Assembly: GCA_035274845.1 (NCBI GenBank)
Contig: DATENU010000020.1
Location: 62,001-126,000, forward strand
From: Chthoniobacterales bacterium
GTDB lineage: Bacteria; Verrucomicrobiota; Verrucomicrobiia; Chthoniobacterales; UBA10450
Length of the DNA stretch: 64,000 bases
Reading direction: 5' to 3'
The position numbers were made by a program, and so were the translations under genes. Positions 9,000-19,200 of the stretch are shown here, in pieces. Within the stretch, counting starts at the first letter, position 1. Each line of letters starts with the position of its first letter. The notes below the pieces were generated by a model. It was not told where the DNA came from, did not search any database, and worked only from the letters and a program-made list of their open reading frames with translations.

Positions 9000-9726
9000 T
9001 CATTTGGACACCGCCTTTCGGCCGGGAGAAATAGCCGCTGGGCTTCCGCCAACCACACCGAGAAATACAGGCAGTATTCCAGCAACTCGCTGTCATGATC
9101 GACGAGAAGTCTGTCGGATGACAAGAATGCGACCGAATTCGACTCACGCAAAATGCCCCCGGTGTTCATACGCACCAGCGGGTTGAGATCAGGTAGCGAA
9201 TAGACCAGAATACTCTCGTCTTTGCATGCCAATGCGATCTTGGATCCGTTTGGGGAAAGGCTCAAGGCATGCGCTTCAACGTCGAGCGACAGGCATTTTA
9301 GGTCCTTGCCGGTGCTTGAGCTCCATATTTGCAGCGTCCGATCGTCCGCAAGCATTGCCTGCACGAATGTTCGTGACGCACCGCGATGTCCATGGCCGTC
9401 TGATGGCCAGCAACGCTCTCACGGCTCCACGCTTCGCGGCCACTCCGAACATCCCACGCAACGATGCGCCCCGCCTTTGTCTGTAGAAAAACGAGTTCCC
9501 CGCCGCGCGATGGCAGCGCTCGGACGACCGAATCCACGGGAAGCGAGACCGCAGGTTGCCCTGCAAAAAGCAGTTGCGCCTTTCCATCTACAAGCGCCGA
9601 CAAGACCGTTCCGTCATCGTCGATCAGGGTCATTGAGCGGCTGCCTTCACGAGACTGATGGCGGCCACGTCCGCCGCCGTAATCCGGGGTGCGAAAAATA
9701 TCGAGCAAATGCGCGGAGAGGAACAT
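9000..9726 (-). pseudogene. WD40-like gene remnant with frameshift
   Basis: Two minus-strand reading frames join into one propeller-like sequence. The upstream piece (9726 down to about 9367) reads GELVFLQTKAGRIVAWDVRS and AMDIAVRHEHS. The downstream piece (from about 9366) reads VQAMLADDRTLQIWSSSTGK, then SLSPNGSKIALACKDESILV. The register changes by one base near 9367, as expected from a single-base deletion. There is no TIR or membrane segment at its start, and its 3' end runs into the convergent TIR-TPR gene, so both ends appear lost. It is best read as the carcass of a WD40-bearing relative of the island's other propeller genes. Confidence 0.6.
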
Positions 9727-9863
9727 CAGCGCAAAATGCGAGAGCGGCGATAAACCCTTCGTAGGTGAAAACGTTCGATCTGCAATGGACCATGGGCTTG
9801 AGAGATAGACGCCGGTTTTATTGTGAGTTTGAGCGCGGCCGTCTGGGTCGCTAACTTCGCACC

Positions 9864-12800
9864 ATGGATCGGAGATTTCGCGTCTTCATCAGTTCCACAA
9901 CCCATGATTTGCGCAGCTACCGCGATGCAGCGGCAAAGATCGTTCGCGAGGAGAAGAAGCTTGAAGGCATCGATGAGGGGACATTTGCGACCATGGAGTA
10001 TCGTGCCGTGCGTCGCCATTTGTGGGAGCTGATTCAAATCAGCGACGCGGTGATCTTTTTGATCGGCTGGCAATTTGGGGGCGAACCGGCGGAGCGGCCG
10101 GCCAACGTGCCGCGTCGCTCATTCGCGCAGCTCGAATGGGATTTTGCTCGGGTGCTTGGCAAGCCGTGTCATGTGTTTTTCGCGTCGGAAAGCTGTCCCT
10201 TCGACCAGCCCGTCTGGATTGAACCAGACGAAGTGCGTTTGCTTCAACGCGAGCATCGCGATTCGATCGGAGGCGTGATGGCCGGTGGTCTTTGGCACCA
10301 TTTCGGATCGTTGGAGGAGCTGGAGCGTCTGATCCGGGCCATCGATTTTCCTACGCTCGCGCCGCAACGACCGCGCAAAGTTTGCGCGCTCCCGTTCGCG
10401 GCGATGGGTGCGCTGTTCGTCGGACGCGAGGCGGATTTGACCGCACTGGACGGTCAGCTCGGCGTGCAGGGAGCGACCGCGGCGCTCGTGCCTGCGCAGA
10501 CGATTCACGGGCTCGGAGGAATTGGTAAGACGCGGTTGGCGGTGGAATATGCGTGGGCATTTGCCGACCGCTATTCCACGTTGCTCTTCGTTTCAGCTGA
10601 AACACCGGAAGTGCTCGCGCTAAACCTGAGCCGGCTGGCGCGGCCCGAAGCGCTCGCGCTCTCTGAACCCGAAGAAGACAACGAGTCGAGGCAACTGGAA
10701 CTCGTTCTTCATTGGCTCGAACGCGAAACGGGTTGGCTGCTTATCCTCGACAACGCTGATTCGCCAGATGCGGCTGCCGCCGTTCGCGAGGTGCTGCCCC
10801 GGTTGAGCGGCGGCCGGGTGATCATTACCAGCCGCCTTGCGAGTTGGAACGCGGGTGTGCAAAAGCTCGCCTTGGGCGTGCTCAGCGAGGTGGCGTCGGT
10901 GGCATATTTATTGGGCAAATGCCTGACACGACTTGAAACCGAGAACGACGGAGAGGCCGTGGCCGCGCTCGCGCGCGATCTCGGTGGGTTGGCGCTAGCG
11001 CTCGAGCAGGCGAGCGCTTTCATTAATCTCCACGGCCTGAGCTTTGCCGAATATCGCGAGCGCTGGGCGCGCGAGGATGCCGCGGTGCGCGCGTGGTTCG
11101 ACGAAGATTTGATGCGTTATCCGCGCAGCGTGGCAACGACATGGGAGACCAGTTTCGCCGAGCTTGGCGATGACGCGCGCGCCTTGCTTCGGTTGCTTTG
11201 CTGGGTTTCCACCGATCCCGCGCCGCGCGGCCTTTTCCGCACTGAGGCAGCGGCCCGGGTGATCGCCGCGCGGCTGGCTAGCGCGCGGTCGAAACCGCTG
11301 CCCGCTTTGAAAGAGCTGGCGGACTATTCGCTGCTTCAGAGGGCCGGAAAAGACTCGGTGCAAATTCACCGTTTGGTGCAGGAAGTCACCCGGGCACGAT
11401 TGCCCGAGCCTGCGGAGCGACACGCGTGGCTGTCGGATTGTATCCATCTCGTCGATGCCTACGCAACCGGTGATCCGCACGATCCACAGACTTGGGTGGT
11501 TTGGGATCCACTGCGCCCGCATGTGCTATCCGCAGTTTCGTGGGCGGAGAAAGCAAACCTGTTTGAACCTGCTGGCAGGCTGTTGAGCCAGCTCGGGGTG
11601 TTGCTGCTGCGCAAGGCGGTTCATGTGGAATCCGCGGACTGCATGCGGCGGGCCCTTCGACTACGCGCGCGTCATTTCGGCCCGCGTAGCGCGGAGGTCG
11701 CGGGTATCGAGGGGAACCTTGGAACCGTTTCGGAGCGGCTTGATCAACTAGCGGAAGCGGAATTGCACTACCAGAGGGCGCTAGCAATCTTCGAGGAGCG
11801 GCAGCTCGGCGAGAGCGCGGATGCGGCCAACGTGTTGAACAATCTTGCCGCGCTCTACGTGAGCATGAATCGCTTCGACGAAGCGGCCGCCATCTCGGAT
11901 CGAGCCGTGACGCTTGATCGGAAGCTGCTGCCACCAGGGAGTCCAAAACTCGCTCCGGGCCTGAGCAATCGAGGCAGCCTGCTCTGGCGTCTCGGTCGCT
12001 TCGTGGAAGCAGAAGCGGCGTATCGCGAAGCGTTAGCGATCACCGAGCAGCAACATGGAAGCGCCTATCCCGAGGCATCCACGATTCGCAGCAACCTCGG
12101 TCTTTTGCTCCAAGACCTGGGCCGATTTCAAGAGGCCGAAGAGTCATTCCGTGAATCACTGGAAGCCGACACGGCCATCTTCGGCGCGGGTCATCCAGCG
12201 GTCGGCCGCGATTGCAACAATCTCGCGCTGCTTTTAAGATTGCGGGGAAAGCTAAGCGAGGCGGAGAACCTGTTGCGCGAGACGCTCGAAAAGGACCAGC
12301 GCACCTTCGGCGACAAGCACAGCGAAGTTGCCGACGGTTACAGCAATCTCGGACTCGTGCTTACCGACATGGGGCGTGACGAGGAAGCAGAGCAATGTTT
12401 CCGCCGTGCCCTCGCCATCGACGAGGAAGTGCATGGCGCCTCGCATTTACGCGTCGCCATCGTCTGCTTGAACCTTTCGTTTGTGCTGAGAAATCGAGGG
12501 GACTTGGCGGGCGCGATGACGCTTGGCCAGCGCGCGCTGGACATCCAGACCTCGAAACTGGGGGAAGATCATCCCGAAGTCGCTTCAACATGGAATAATT
12601 TAGGCCGGCTCGCGCAACTCGACGGCCGGCTTCCGCTCGCCCGGGCCGCTTTGCGTCATGCCATGTCCATCGATCGCAAAGCTTTTGGGCGCCGTCATTC
12701 GCGGCTTGGCACACGCCTAAACAATCTCGCGCACATTTACTGGCAGGAGGGGCGGCTCGATCGCGCCGAGCGCCTGTATCGCGCAGCCCTCATCGCGGAT

Positions 12801-13013
12801 CGCGCGACGCACGGTCCCGCGCATCCTGAAATCGCGGTCGATTTGTATAACTACGCCGAGTTGCTGCGCGCTCGCGGTCGGGTCGACGAAGCTCGCGCTC
12901 GGCACGCGGAAGCCGTGGAAATCGCGCGGTTATTTCTAACGGGCGACGCGGAACGTACCGACCTGAGACTGCGCGGGATTGTGGATAAATGGGAGACTTC
13001 GACGACGCCATGA
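9864..13013 (+). CDS. DUF4062 - NB-ARC (STAND ATPase) - TPR protein
   Basis: 1049 residues. Residues 5-100 are DUF4062 (RFRVFISSTTHDLRSYRDAA; SDAVIFLIGWQFG). Residues about 185-460 are an NB-ARC STAND ATPase with Walker A GLGGIGKT (216-223), Walker B LLILDNAD (292-299), GGRVIITSR (316-324) and a GLPL-like element (DLGGLALALEQA). Residues about 590-1030 are kinesin-light-chain-type TPRs, each about 42 residues (AEAELHYQRALAIFEE; NLGLLLQDLGRFQEAEESFR). STAND proteins are held off and oligomerise when the repeat region senses a trigger. Here a DUF4062 effector or adaptor would be brought together by that switch. Its stop overlaps the ATG of the TIR-WD40 gene (ATGA at 13010), so the two form one operon. 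Confidence 0.92.
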   Translation: MDRRFRVFISSTTHDLRSYRDAAAKIVREEKKLEGIDEGTFATMEYRAVRRHLWELIQISDAVIFLIGWQFGGEPAERPANVPRRSFAQLEWDFARVLGKPCHVFFASESCPFDQPVWIEPDEVRLLQREHRDSIGGVMAGGLWHHFGSLEELERLIRAIDFPTLAPQRPRKVCALPFAAMGALFVGREADLTALDGQLGVQGATAALVPAQTIHGLGGIGKTRLAVEYAWAFADRYSTLLFVSAETPEVLALNLSRLARPEALALSEPEEDNESRQLELVLHWLERETGWLLILDNADSPDAAAAVREVLPRLSGGRVIITSRLASWNAGVQKLALGVLSEVASVAYLLGKCLTRLETENDGEAVAALARDLGGLALALEQASAFINLHGLSFAEYRERWAREDAAVRAWFDEDLMRYPRSVATTWETSFAELGDDARALLRLLCWVSTDPAPRGLFRTEAAARVIAARLASARSKPLPALKELADYSLLQRAGKDSVQIHRLVQEVTRARLPEPAERHAWLSDCIHLVDAYATGDPHDPQTWVVWDPLRPHVLSAVSWAEKANLFEPAGRLLSQLGVLLLRKAVHVESADCMRRALRLRARHFGPRSAEVAGIEGNLGTVSERLDQLAEAELHYQRALAIFEERQLGESADAANVLNNLAALYVSMNRFDEAAAISDRAVTLDRKLLPPGSPKLAPGLSNRGSLLWRLGRFVEAEAAYREALAITEQQHGSAYPEASTIRSNLGLLLQDLGRFQEAEESFRESLEADTAIFGAGHPAVGRDCNNLALLLRLRGKLSEAENLLRETLEKDQRTFGDKHSEVADGYSNLGLVLTDMGRDEEAEQCFRRALAIDEEVHGASHLRVAIVCLNLSFVLRNRGDLAGAMTLGQRALDIQTSKLGEDHPEVASTWNNLGRLAQLDGRLPLARAALRHAMSIDRKAFGRRHSRLGTRLNNLAHIYWQEGRLDRAERLYRAALIADRATHGPAHPEIAVDLYNYAELLRARGRVDEARARHAEAVEIARLFLTGDAERTDLRLRGIVDKWETSTTP

Positions 13014-15586
13014 GCCTGCCTGTCCGCCGTTACCGCGCCTTCATTTCCTACCGGCACCTCGATAATCGCGAGGAGAACCGCCACTGGGCGCAATGGCTGC
13101 ACGACCGGCTCGAAGGCTATCTCGTGCCGCACGACCTCGTGCGGATCAGGCGGCAAAGTGACCCGGATTTTCCCGATTCGCTCTACCCCATCTTTCGCGA
13201 CGAGAAAGAGCTGCGGCCCGGCGGCAATCTGGCGGCGCTCATCGAAGACGCGCTGACGCGGAGCGATGCGCTGGTCGTGCTTTGCAGCCCGCGCAGCGCA
13301 CAGAGCCCTTGGGTGAAGCGGGAAATCATCGAGTTCAAGAAGCGTGGGCTGGCGGAGCGCATCATCGTCGTGGTGATCGCGGGCGAACCGGGTGCGATAG
13401 CCGCGTGGGAGGATCGTCGCGAGGGCGATCCCAACCGGGAATGTCTGCCACTCGCCTTGCGGTTCGGCGTTCCGCTGGCGCGAGGCGCCGACGACCGTTG
13501 CGCGATCGACTGGAGGAAGCCATTTGAGGAATCGTTGCGGATCGACCTGCGCGCGCCCGGTCTAGGCGGCGAAGGTTTCACGAACGCCGCCGCTTATCGC
13601 CAGGCGCTCGAGCGAGCCGATCAGCGTCTTGCCGAAGAGAGGCGGCGGACGAAAAAACAACTGCGCGCGTCCGAGGAAAACTATCAACGCACCTTGCACG
13701 AAGCAGTGTTGAAGATTATCGCCGGTGTTCTCCGTGTCGATCTCGGCGAGCTGACCCGTCGTGATATCGCCGCGCGCAGCCAGCGTTTGCGCCGGGCGCT
13801 GTATCTTGCCGTAGCAGTGCTTGTGGCCGTGGGCCTCTTCGCCGCGGCGGCCGTCTATCAAAATTATCGCCGTCAGACTTTGTTGCGCGAGGCGAGCGGT
13901 GCCGATCATGTGCGAGCAGTGGAATTGCTCCGGGAGGAAAAGTGGTCCGATGCCCTCGCGTATCTTGCCCGGGCGTTGCGCTACTGGCCGGAAAATCCCG
14001 CCGCCTCGGGTCAACTTTGGCTTTGCCTGCGCTACGGGCGCGCGGCGTCCAGCCCGGTACCGGAGCCGCCATTGTTACTGCCCGGGCATGCCAACACCCT
14101 GAGCTGGAGCGCGACTGGAAACTAGCTACTCGCGACGGCCGATGGGCAAAATGCATGGCTCGTCAAGCGGATGCAACGAAGCGCCACCGGCCCGGTCGCC
14201 GGGAGGTGGCCGGCCGGTTTTGTTCCGCCGCTCGAAGGTCAGACGCACCTTTTTTCGCGCGACGAAAAGTTTCTCGTAATCACCTCATGGCATGGGCGCT
14301 GGCTGAGCTTCTCGTGTGATCCTTTTCAACTGCTCGACTACGCGGAAGGACGCGACGATACCGATCCTGCGTGGGCGATGCCTGTCCTCCGAGGCAGCGA
14401 CGGCGTCATCCACCTGGTTCTCTCGGATCGCGAGAAGGGCACCCGTCTTCGCCCGATCGACGACGCAAATAAAGTCATTATTCTCTCGGACAAGGCCTAT
14501 CCGCTCTCAGCGGCGGACTGGCATCCGAGTGAACCATTTCTGGCCGTGTCAACCGGGGCGCAGAGCTTTGCCCTCTTTCACGCAGACACCGGCGCGCGTC
14601 TCTGCGCGGACGTTTCAGTCGCGCACCCAATCAGCTCGCTTCGCTTTCACCCCGGCGGCGATTTTTTGTTGTGCGATCATGGCGATCAAGAGGGTGACGG
14701 TTGGGTGGTGCTCAAGGCGCGCGCTCCATTTTCTGTCGTGAGCGAAGGAGTGTCGAAAGGCCAGGCTATGTGGCTTCCGGGCAAAACCGACGGGCTCATT
14801 GAGGCGCGGATGCTAGGACTACGGCGCTTTTCCGCACCGGATTTCGCCACCCCGGAGCGGCTCGATTTCGATGCGATCAATGCCACTTTCTCCGGCGTCT
14901 CCACCGATCTTCCTCGAATTTTGCTCGAGCCGCTGACCGGGCGCTTCGAGGTCTTCGACTTGCGGCTTGGCTGGCGCCTGTCGCCAAACGACGCGTTGCC
15001 TGAGGGGCTCCAGTCCCCTGTCATTGACTCTACAGGCGGCTACGTGGCGGCCACTTTGACGCCTGCTCTCGATGCGAATGACGAACGAAATCCGCATCCC
15101 ATCTCGCACCTCGGCATCTGGCAATTGCCGCTCGCGCTCCCGGCGGATCGTGGCGTGGTGCCGGATTTGCCGATTGGCGCGGATGGGCCTTCGCCGGACG
15201 GCGCGTGGAGCTTTCGCCGGCCGCGCGACAGCGCGCTGCTAATCCGCCGGCTCGGCGGAGGCGACATGGATTGGACGCTGGAACTGGAAGAGCGCGCCAT
15301 CGACGCGGCTCAATGGCAGAGAGACGGCCGAACGCTCGCGGTTCGTTATCGCGCCAATTTCGTGCAACACCTGCCGTGGCCGCCTCCCGCAGAAAGCGAT
15401 GAGGCAATTACCCGCTTCGCCGTGCTGCTTGGAGGCCGGGAGCTGAAACCCGACGGCTCGCTCGCTACGCTGTCGCTGGAAACGCAATCGACCTGGCGTG
15501 AGCATCTGCGCACCGCCCAACCGCGGCATCAGCGCTGGAAAGAATTGCGCGATTGGTGGCTGGCAGGCAGGCCCTCGACGCCGTAG
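13010..15586 (+). pseudogene. TIR - TM - WD40-like gene interrupted by one in-frame TAG
   Basis: One reading frame of 859 codons carries a single TAG at 14123-14125 (codon 372); both sides are coding in the same register. The TIR domain lies at about 8-130 (RYRAFISYRHLDNREENRHW; LVVLCSPRSAQSPWVKREI) with Trp101 and Glu105 in the canonical SPWxxxE arrangement. Residues about 262-284 are a TM helix. A WSDALAYLARALRYWPEN hinge follows, then a WD40-like propeller (LSWSATGN, stop, LLATADGQNAWLVK). The protein ends at 15586. The residues flanking the stop continue a normal propeller strand, so this is a recent nonsense mutation, a sequencing error, or readthrough. If unread, the 371-residue product keeps TIR and TM but loses its sensor. 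The ATG at 13010 overlaps the NB-ARC stop; an ATG at 12989 is less likely. Confidence 0.85.
14123..14125 (+). other. In-frame TAG splitting the TIR-WD40 gene
   Basis: The codons before are GGA-AAC and those after are CTA-CTC-GCG-ACG-GCC-GAT-GGG, giving GN*LLATADG. In WD40 strands this position normally holds a charged or polar residue. Single-base changes from AAG, CAG, GAG, TGG, TAC or TCG would each produce TAG. No second frame change is seen up to the natural stop at 15586. Confidence 0.9.
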
Positions 15587-15619
15587 CCGGCTCCGATCGA
15601 AAGGCAGGAGACTTTTAGA

Positions 15620-16159
15620 CTAAAGCCGGCCCAAGCCGCGCAGGACGAGTTCGATGATTCGGCCTGGGTCCACCGTTTCAAACAATTCGACCTGTTCTGC
15701 GGGTGCGAGCAACGGATTGAGTCCTGCCATACCTTTGCCGCGGAGGAGCGCGACAATATCCGGGTAATCCAGCCACGGGAGGACAAAGTAAAGAAAACCG
15801 GACAGAAGTTCGACAGAGACCTCTGGAAATTTGTCCAGCTCGCGCCAAGTCTCGGCATCGAAGATCTCGAGGCGCCGGCGAAACGGCCGAGCACTCAGAA
15901 AGCCGGAAGAATAGGGCTCTAAGGAATCCGCGCGTGCAGCGCCTTCTAAAAACGCTATTGCAACACCGTGCGATGCAAGGAACTCAACGACCTCAATACC
16001 AACGTTGGCGGCGATTCGCGCTCGACTCTGGTGGAGTATTCGAAGGCCAGCGCTTTCAAGTTTGACCAGGTCCTGGCGAAGGGGCCGAGCTGCCGAACGG
16101 ATTGTATTGGGCGCGTCGAGCCCGGAGCTTAGTGGTGTGATTTTGCTTCCATGGCTCAA
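15620..16159 (-). CDS. Unknown protein between TIR-WD40 and TIR-SLOG-CHAT genes
   Basis: The minus frame of up to 179 residues starts at a TTG (16159); no ATG lies near its N-terminus, so the true start is unsure. The sequence reads as plausible protein (ANVGIEVVEFLASHGVAIAF; RRRLEIFDAETWRELDKFPE; SGFLYFVLPWLDYPDIVALL) and has no clear TM segment or signal peptide. I do not recognise a family. It is convergent with the upstream TIR-WD40 gene and divergent from the CHAT gene. It could be a small regulator of the island or a decayed piece of a larger gene. Confidence 0.4.
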   Translation of the reverse strand: MSHGSKITPLSSGLDAPNTIRSAARPLRQDLVKLESAGLRILHQSRARIAANVGIEVVEFLASHGVAIAFLEGAARADSLEPYSSGFLSARPFRRRLEIFDAETWRELDKFPEVSVELLSGFLYFVLPWLDYPDIVALLRGKGMAGLNPLLAPAEQVELFETVDPGRIIELVLRGLGRL

Positions 16160-16253
16160 AGTCTGCGAGCGATGGGAAGAACCTTGGAGAAATGCTATGT
16201 CCCACTGAAACCGGCTTGCCCGTTTCCCTGTCGGGCGTCAGGATTGAATCGTC

Positions 16254-19200
16254 ATGAAGCGGCCCGTGCTGATTTTGCAGTCGGTATATTTCCATCAGTC
16301 CGATCGCGAAGAGGCGCTGCGGCTGGGGAGCGATCTCTATGGCAGGCTGACACGGCCTATCGACGATCCGTTGGCGCATGGACCGGGGATTTCGGTGTTG
16401 GTAGGCGTCGAGGCGGAATCTGTCGATGTCGCGGCGGCTGATACGGTGGTGCTCATTCCCGTACTGGGGAGCGCGACGCGCGGGCTAATGGTTAATGTGG
16501 TGCTGCGGACCCTGGCGGACTGGCACGCAGCGCTTGGGCCGGGGCATGTGTTGACGGTCCCGATTTCGGCAAACTGGCGGTCGGACGAAGGCAAGCTGCC
16601 GGGAAAACAGATGCTCTCAATGCTCTACGGCCGGGGTGACCCCCGTCGGGCGACGCTCGATGAGATCGTGCTCGCGGTGAGCCGCCTCTGGAACGCCGGG
16701 GGGCAGAGTCCGCAACTATTCATCTCCCATGCGAAGGCGGACCTTACGGCCACGGATGAAGCGGCGAAAAAGATCCACGCGTTCGCGGTGACCGACACGA
16801 CCGGGAAGGCATTCTTCGATGCGACGGATTTGCGACCAGGCGAATCGCTCGAAGGCCAGCTCGACGACGCCGTGACACGCGGGGTTTTGATTTCCGTGCG
16901 GGGTGATGTTTACAGCTCGCGCGTTTGGTGCCAACGGGAGGTGCTCGTAGCGAAGCTGCACGGAATGCCCGTGCTAGCGGTCGAAATACTGCGCCGGGGC
17001 GAACTGCGCAGTTCGCCCTATGGCGGCAATAGCCCGAGCCTCGTCTGGGACGGCAATCCCTCGCCCATCGTTTCGCAAGCGATGGTGGAATGGCTGCGTT
17101 CGGAGTTTTTCCGCCGGGAAGCGCGCCGCATCATTACGGCGGCGAATCTACCTCAAGACGTCGCGGTCGTGGCGCGACCGCCGGAGTTGCTCGACCTCGC
17201 CCAAGGGCCGTTGCGCAGCGAGCGCGCTCAACTGGTGCTGCATCCCGATCCCGAGCTCTCCGTGATCGAGCGGCGGGTGCTAAAGGCCGCACGTCCGCGC
17301 CTGCACCTAGCCACTCCCTCCACGGCCTTTCGCCGACTGCTGAGCCGCGGGGAGGAGGCGGCCGACGTGGCTTCTCCTCTGGAAGGCATGCAAGTCGCGA
17401 TGTCGCTTTCCGACAGCCCGGATGCAGGCGGTCCGGAGGGCTTCACCGCGGAGCACGCGAAGGATGCGACCGTGGCCATCGCTCGCACGCTCATCTCCGC
17501 TGGCGCGGCGATAGCGTATGGCGGCGATTTTCGCCCCGGAGGCTTCACTCCGCTGTTGGCGCAGTTGATCCAGAATTACAACCAGACGGCAACGAAGACC
17601 GCGCAGGATTTGCATAGCTATCTCGCGGCGATCATTTCCCCGGGCGACGCCCCAGAGAATATTCCGCTCAGCATTCATCATCTCGCGGCTTCTCCCGATA
17701 TGGCCGCAGAGGCGATCCTCTCCCCTCCCACGAAGGAAGGCGAGCCGCCGAACGCATTGTATTTTTCGGACATGCGCCGAGTCATGGAAAAGCACATCGC
17801 GGCGCGCGTGATCCTCGGAGGAAATGCCGATGCTCGAACGGAGGCCGGGGGTGCGGGCTATGGCGGTCGCTATCCCGGCGTGGTCGAGGAGGCGTGGCGG
17901 TCGCTGGAAATCGGCAATCCGCTCTACGTGTCGGGCGGCTTCGGTGGCGCGGCGGCGATCGTGGCGGACCTTTTGGAAGGGAAGGCCGCGCCCGAAAAAC
18001 TACAGGACGGCATCTGGATGCAGCACCCCTATTTCGCGAAGAACGCCGGCCAGCTCGACGCGCATCCGATGCGGAAAAAACTCGGGTTACCGGAGACGAT
18101 GGCAGAGCTCGCGGCGGCGATAAAGAATCTCGCCGGCGCGCTGCTGAAAAATGACGAGGCTTCCCTGGCTTGGAATGGGCTGTCCGTGAAAGAAAACCAG
18201 CTGCTCTTCCGGACCCGCGATTCTGTAATGCTCTCGGCCCTGATTTCCAAAGGCCTGCTGGGTATCGCTCGCGCGCAAGCCGCGGGCATCCTCCAGATCG
18301 AGCTGGTCCATGACAGCCTGACTGCGGCGGAGAAGCTCGATGCGGTCGCCATCGCCACGCTCGACGGAGTGCCGCTCGGCGGCGCCGGCGCGGCCATCGA
18401 CCAGCTCACCGGTGGCATCGCCTCGGAGGCGCGTTCCGCCGGCCGGACCTTGGTGAGTCTGCAAGACACGATCATCGACGCAGAATGGCTTTTCCTCGCA
18501 TCGCTCGGCGCTTTGGGCGACTCAGCCGGAATCCTAGGCAGGATCGAGCAGGCGGCGGCGGAGACTTGCGAGGAGGCGACGCGGCACGGGTTCCAGCGAG
18601 TGGGAGTGGTGAGCTTTGGCGGGAATGTACTGGCGGATACGCAGGCGGTCGCAAGCGCGATGATACGCGGTTTTTCCAAAAGCCCGCGACGTCCGGTGCT
18701 CGTATGGCATGAGACCGATGACACGCGCTTCAATACTCTCTGCGACACGCTGGGTAGAGACTCGGAGCTAAAACTGACGACGCGCCAATCGCTGGCGAGA
18801 ATCGCTGCCGAGCCCGGTCCTCGAGAACCGATGATCCTCCATGTCCGACTCGAAGACGATCACTTGGAGGCGACGTGTTTGCTGCCTTCCTCGGCTGCCG
18901 TGGTTCCCACCATCCGCACCAAATTGTCGCCGGCCGAGCTTTCCCGTCTCGCCGAAGGCAGCGGACCGCGCAAACGCAGCACGCCGAACTTGGAGACTCT
19001 CGAACAGCGAGGCGAAGAACTGGCTGAGCGGTTATTCGGGAAGCAGGCGTCGGCGATCCTCGCGGCGTGCCGGGACTCGCGGATGGTGGTGATGCACGAT
19101 ACCGCTGCGTCGAAGGTTCCTTTCGAGATGCTCCTAGCCCCGCCGGATTTGCGACCGGCGCTCGCTGGCGGCATCACGCGCCGGTTGTCCATTTCGGGCT

